Source: Tragulus kanchil (Eukaryota; Chordata; Mammalia; Artiodactyla; Tragulidae). Taken from it: a stretch of DNA of 64,000 nucleotides. The stretch lies in the NCBI GenBank assembly GCA_022376925.1, contig JAIOJX010000006.1, positions 55,461,658 to 55,525,657 of the forward strand. The letters run 5' to 3'. Each line of letters starts with the position of its first letter. The stretch's first letter is position 1. This document shows, one piece after another, positions 59,687-64,000 of this stretch. The position numbers were made by a program, and so were the translations under genes. The notes beneath the pieces were generated by a model. That model saw only the letters and a list, made by a program, of their open reading frames with translations, had not been told where the DNA came from and ran no database searches.

Positions 59687-61515
59687 TATTATGGTAATTT
59701 TTGTTTCTTTGTGTGTGTCTGTGTGATTGAGGTCTTTTCCCCAGGCTTCGTGGTTGAATTCACCCTTCCTTTTGGTTTTTGTCCTTGCAGAAAAGTTCGG
59801 TGATTTGTGTCTTAGGTGGTGTTGGATCTTGTTTGTGGGTGAATACTCTCTAGTGTTGTGTGTTCTTTGATAATATAGGGCCTTAGAGTCAGGGCTTCCA
59901 CTCTGAGAGTCCTTGATTTGATCTCTGGCCAGGGAGTGTAGGCTCTATGTCTGGTTTGCTATGGTGTTTTGTAGTATTAGTTGAAATATAAACATATGAG
60001 GGACAAAAGGTGCATCTTTGGTGGATGACAGTCATACAAACATGTAAATATTTCCTAACATAATGGATAAATATACATAGATACACATCACTAAAAGGGA
60101 TAAAATAAAGGAAATTTTTCTGGCAAATGGCGTAAAGTTGGTACCTGACCATTAAACTCTAAGTTAATTAAAACACTGCCTGGAAAAACAGATCCAGTGC
60201 AATGTCCCAGCTGGGAATATTACAGTGAAAGTAGTTTTTAATGTAGATATGTGTTGGAGATGAGAACAAGAGTGTATAGGTAATGAGAAGGAGAGTGTAT
60301 AGGTAATGAGAAGGAATAGATTCATGTTGCAAGGATTTTGTAGGGTTAGGTAACAAAGATTAGTGTGTAGTAGAGTTTAGTACAGCTGGAAGAGAATAGT
60401 AAAGACAGTAAGATAGGAAATATTTATGGAGAGGATAGTAGTAGATATAAAATGATTTTACAGTTAGAGCATAGAGAGAGGAAGCTGTGGCAAAAGAAAA
60501 GAATAAGAATTAAAAATTAAAAAAAAAATTCAGAAAATACTGTCCTTGGGTTTAACTTCTCATCTGTATGTGAACCTTCTGGCAGTTTGGTCTTGATGTT
60601 GTCCCAGATTTCCCTAGTCTGTACTAGTGGGGAGTTGGGTGTTGGGGCTGGGCAGTCCTTATGTCTTAGGTTTCAGTGATGGTCAGGTAAGTTTGTAGTC
60701 TGGGTCCTTGCAGAACCGGTTGCTCAGGTTTCTCCAGTGTGTCTGTTGACAGAGCAGCTGACCTTTGCGTCTCCGTCCCTCATGCTGGCCAGGGCAGGGG
60801 AGGCCCCGTCTGTCGGGTGGGGGTTGTACCTCTGGACTCCATGCTGGAAGGAGTTCCACAGTTCTGTTTCATACCCTCTGGTAGCCTTCAACCCTTGCTC
60901 TTCTCTCAGTGTTTCTGCCATGGCTCTGCTGCTGTCAGGACTGGTGCTTCTCCTCCCAGATACCTGGCTTTTTTGCTGCAGCTCTGGGGCTGAGCAGGCT
61001 CATTTGAGCCACCGGCCTACACCTGTCCCGGCACTGCCACAGGCAGAATCTTAAGCCCCACTGTTTGCCCCAGTCATGGGCTCAAGCTTTCCTGTACAGC
61101 TCGAGCCTGGCTTTTGGACTGCTACCTACAGATAATTTCCCTGTTCCATTTCCCATGCCCCCACTAGCTTTCCGTCTCAAGCTTACCTCCTGGCCCCCGG
61201 CATCACACTACTGCCCCCAGCATCACAGTACTGTCCCCTGTGGGATTCCCACAGTGAGCGCTGCTTTCTGTCCTGGTTCAGTTCCCAATGCCTCTCTGCC
61301 TAGTCCAGTGTGGGAGCTGAGGGACAGGAACTCCAGATAGGAGCTCCGGGAAAGTTCAGGCTGCTCGCTCTCTGTCCCCTGTAGACCTGAGGACTTGTTT
61401 TGACATCTAGAGGCTGGTTTGTTGGTGTTGTTTCATTTCTTGATTAGTTCCAGTGGTTCTTTTGGGGAGCTGCTGAAGTCCTCCTCTCATTCCTCCGCCA
61501 TCTTGGCCCCCTTCC

Positions 61516-61700
61516 TCTTTTATCTTTTAATGTGATGAATTGCATCGCTTTATTTTCTGATTTTGGTAAGAACAAAATCCTTTTATTCCTGGGATAAATC
61601 ATGCTATACATGATGCATTTTTTGTCATCTATATGGATATACATGAATGTGTGTTTATGTTCACCTGCTTAGCCTGTTAGTATTTTCTTAAAGTTTTTTT
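61516..61700 (-). repeat. Old L1 fragment, reverse (continuation beyond the younger L1)
   Basis: aatgtgatgaattgcatcgc, ttattcctgggataaatcat and ctgttagtattttcttaa fit reverse L1 ORF2, directly following the left part when the young L1 and one TSD are removed. Duplicated at 62740-62923. Confidence 0.65.
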
Positions 61701-61724
61701 TAGTTTTTGTCATACTTATTTTCA

Positions 61725-61946
61725 TCCAGCTTTTATTTTTTGGCATATGTGGGCCTCCCATTGCAGTGGCCTCTCGCGTTGCAGAGCATTGGCTCTGGGC
61801 GCGTGTGCTCCAGAACACTGGCTCATAATTGGACACAGCGGTCTAGCTGCTCTGTGGCATGTGGGATCTTCAAGGGCCAGGGATTGAACCGGTGCCCCTT
61901 GCACTGCAGGGCAGACTCTTTACCCACTGTACCACCAGGGAATCCC
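61725..61946 (-). mobile_element. Older CHR-type SINE, first copy
   Basis: Reverse reading gives gggattccctggtggtacag and gttcaatccctggccc, then the CHR body. Sits in older L1 sequence just outside the full-length L1. Confidence 0.8.
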
Positions 61947-61962
61947 TGATAAGATTTTTGCA

Positions 61963-62137
61963 GATGGGGCTTCCCTGGTGTCTCAGTGGTGGGGAGTTCT
62001 CCTGCCAGTGCAGGAGATGCGTATTCAGTCCTGATCCGGGAAGACCCCACATGCTGCAGAGCCACTAAGCCCTTGAGCCACAACTATTGAGCCTATGCTC
62101 TGGAGCCTCGGAGCCACAACTGTTGAACCCTGCTTCT
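61963..62137 (+). mobile_element. CHR-type SINE, truncated by duplication junction
   Basis: Begins gatggggcttccctggtgtc and matches the complete element at 63186, then stops where duplication 18 jumps back into L1 5'UTR sequence. Confidence 0.82.
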
Positions 62138-62947
62138 TGGCTCATGGCTCTGCTGCTGTCAGGACTGGTGCTTCTCCTCCCAGATACCTGGCTTTTTTGC
62201 TGCAGCTCTGGGGCTGAGCAGGCTCATTTGAGCCACCGGCCTACACCTGTCCCGGCACTGCCACAGGCAGAATCTTAAGCCCCACTGTTTGCCCCAGTCA
62301 TGGGCTCAAGCTTTCCTGTACAGCTCGAGCCTGGCTTTTGGACTGCTACCTACAGATAATTTCCCTGTTCCATTTCCCATGCCCCCACTAGCTTTCCGTC
62401 TCAAGCTTACCTCCTGGCCCCCGGCATCACACTACTGCCCCCAGCATCACAGTACTGTCCCCTGTGGGATTCCCACAGTGAGCGCTGCTTTCTGTCCTGG
62501 TTCAGTTCCCAATGCTCTCTCTGCCTAGTCCAGTGTGGGAGCTGAGGGACAGGAACTCCAGATAGGAGCTCCGGGAAAGTTCAGGCTGCTCGCTCTCTGT
62601 CCCCTGTAGACCTGAGGACTTGTTTTGACATCTAGAGGCTGGTTTGTTGGTGTTGTTTCATTTCTTGATTAGTTCCAGTGGTTCTTTTGGGGAGCTGCTG
62701 AAGTCCTCCTCTCATTCCTCCGCCATCTTGGCCCCCTTCCTCTTTTATCTTTTAATGTGATGAATTGCATCGCTTTATTTTCTGATTTTGGTAAGAACAA
62801 AATCCTTTTATTCCTGGGATAAATCATGCTATACATGATGCATTTTTTGTCATCTATATGGATATACATGAATGTGTGTTTATGTTCACCTGCTTAGCCT
62901 GTTAGTATTTTCTTAAAGTTTTTTAGTTTTTGTCATACTTATTTTCA

Positions 62948-63169
62948 TCCAGCTTTTATTTTTTGGCATATGTGGGCCTCCCATTGCAGTGGCCTCTCGC
63001 GTTGCAGAGCATTGGCTCTGGGCGCGTGTGCTCCAGAACACTGGCTCATAATTGGACACAGCGGTCTAGCTGCTCTGTGGCATGTGGGATCTTCAAGGGC
63101 CAGGGATTGAACCGGTGCCCCTTGCACTGCAGGGCAGACTCTTTACCCACTGTACCACCAGGGAATCCC
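62948..63169 (-). mobile_element. Older CHR-type SINE, duplicate
   Basis: Second copy of the element at 61725, in copy 2 of duplication 18. Confidence 0.8.
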
Positions 63170-63185
63170 TGATAAGATTTTTGCA

Positions 63186-63523
63186 GATGGGGCTTCCCTG
63201 GTGTCTCAGTGGTGGGGAGTTCTCCTGCCAGTGCAGGAGATGCGTATTCAGTCCTGATCCGGGAAGACCCCACATGCTGCAGAGCCACTAAGCCCTTGAG
63301 CCACAACTATTGAGCCTATGCTCTGGAGCCTCGGAGCCACAACTGTTGAACCCATTGAGGCCGGTGTGTCCTAGAGCCCCAGTTCTACAAGGAGAGAGGT
63401 CATCACAACAAGAAGCCTGCTTGCCTTGACTGGAGAATGTCCTCGGCCGTGCAACTAGAGAAGAGCCTGTGGTAGCAGTGAAAACCCAGAATAGAGTGAA
63501 TAAATAAATAAAATTAAAAAAAA
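63186..63523 (+). mobile_element. CHR-type SINE, longer subfamily, with TSD
   Basis: Head gggcttccctggtgtctcag, then body agaccccacatgctgcagag with a long 3' part (agaagcctgcttgccttg, gagaagagcctgtgg) and tail gaataaataaataaaatt. TSD aagatttttgca at 63174-63185 and 63524-63535. The 3' half differs from the CHR copies elsewhere in the window, so it is another subfamily. Confidence 0.85.
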
Positions 63524-64000
63524 AAGATTTTTGCAACTAAATTCATGAGTATTATCAGCCTCTGATTTTATTTTGATTTTATTTTATTGCTCTCTATTTG
63601 GTTTCATCATCAAAATGAGTGATGAAGCATTCTCTCTCTTTCTGATCTTTTGAAGAGTTTGTGTACAGTTGAAATAATCTTTTTCTTCAATATTTAGTAG
63701 AATTGACCCACACAACTTTTGGGGTCAGGTGTTTGCTTTGAGGAACAATGACTCCATTCCTTTGGATACAGCAGTAGATTGTTTGGGTTTTCTGTTTCTT
63801 TATGAAATGATTTTGCTGATTCAGATATTTTTAGAAGATTGCTTATTTCATTTATGTCTTAAATATATTGAAGTACTTCATAATCTTATCATTTTACTTT
63901 CTTCCTCATCTATAGTTCTCTTTCTCATTTTTAATGCTAATTATTTGTTGATATTCTCTTTTTCTTTGATCAGTACCATTGGAAGTTTGTTGATTTTATT
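63524..64000 (-). repeat. Old L1 ORF2 remains to window end
   Basis: gatttttgcaactaaattca, cttttgaagagtttgtgta and, at the end, tttctttgatcagtaccat then gttgattttatt follow reverse L1 ORF2 with heavy decay. Runs off the window. Confidence 0.6.

Larger units (their letters stand above)
54953..61515 (-). mobile_element. Full-length, inactive L1 LINE
   Basis: All parts of an L1 are present in reverse order: A-rich tail (aataaataaataaatag type) and 3'UTR at 54953 to about 55300, ORF2 to about 58760, ORF1 58793-59686, and a ~1.8 kb GC-richer 5'UTR. The 5' end holds gccaagatggc (61497-61507), the YY1-type site usual at L1 starts. The TSD is tcttttatcttt at 54941-54952 and 61516-61527. The flanking sequence joins into an older reverse L1 ORF2 (gtatgttttgct...ttaatgtgatgaattgc), so this copy landed in an older L1. 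Both ORFs are broken. A short retro-insert lies at 56965-57049. Confidence 0.9.
60919..63350. repeat. Tandem duplication 18 (unit 1224)
   Basis: Copies are 60919-62142 and 62143 to about 63350. The unit runs from inside the L1 5'UTR, through its 5' end, TSD and flanking older L1, into the middle of a CHR SINE. The first SINE copy is therefore cut at the junction (tgttgaaccctgcttcttggctc against tgttgaacccattgagg). Confidence 0.93.

Noticed and set aside
57484..59726. Hydrophobic ORFs of 104 and 147 codons on the + strand
   Set aside because: They are antisense shadows of L1 ORF2 and ORF1; A-rich LINE sense strands give Phe/Leu/Ser/Ile-rich antisense frames.
1..63350. A new 1.1 kb satellite or macrosatellite
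   Set aside because: The units of different pairs are unrelated in sequence; only their length is similar.

Overview
The window is vertebrate nuclear DNA from a ruminant. Evidence is BovB LINE sequence (30.8-33.0 kb, with a 3'-end scrap at 21.3 kb), Bov-tA SINEs (6.6, 29.0 and 50.3 kb), CHR-type tRNA-Glu SINEs and ruminant-style L1 elements. The species cannot be fixed from the sequence alone.

The only protein-coding gene I can support is synaptotagmin-9 (SYT9) on the + strand. Exon 2 (23348-23699) encodes the membrane anchor and linker. Exon 3 (39414-39960) encodes the rest of the linker and the whole C2A domain. Exon 1 and the exons for C2B are not in the window, so it covers an intron, exon 2, a large intron, exon 3 and more than 20 kb of the next intron. 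All other long ORFs lie in repeats or look like chance ORFs.

The strongest structural signal is a set of 18 direct tandem duplications. Each has a unit of about 1.06-1.22 kb, near-identical copies, and sequence unrelated to the other pairs. Junctions are near 0.42, 3.35, 5.19, 7.19, 11.79, 13.62, 17.38, 25.35, 27.63, 31.93, 38.24, 40.24, 42.13, 46.82, 48.63, 51.60, 53.40 and 62.14 kb. The duplications cut through intron, exon, SINE, LINE and LTR sequence alike. Many junctions carry short degraded copies of the neighbouring sequence. I infer unmerged overlapping contig ends, that is, an assembly artefact. Collapsing them would shorten the window by about 20 kb, to roughly 44 kb. The apparent extra SYT9 exon 3 copies (40576-41122 and partial 42128-42240) are part of this, and two full copies cannot be spliced together in frame.

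Layout: 1-8.3 kb, intronic sequence with MIR and Bov-tA pieces and four artefact duplications; 8.3-10.9 kb, ancient repeats; 10.9-14.8 kb, a 5'-truncated L1 (+) with a target-site duplication (TSD); 14.8-23.3 kb, unclassified intron with CHR SINEs; 23.3-23.7 kb, SYT9 exon 2; 23.7-39.4 kb, intron 2 with MIR, a short L1 3' end, Bov-tA, CHR, L2 and BovB; 39.4-42.2 kb, exon 3 and its copies; 42.2-54.9 kb, intron 3 with CHR, MLT1-like LTR and Bov-tA; 54.95-61.5 kb, a full-length but dead L1 (-) with a 12-bp TSD, inserted into an older L1 whose remains continue to the window end. I found no new biological system. The most useful result is the systematic duplication pattern and its effect on the gene model.
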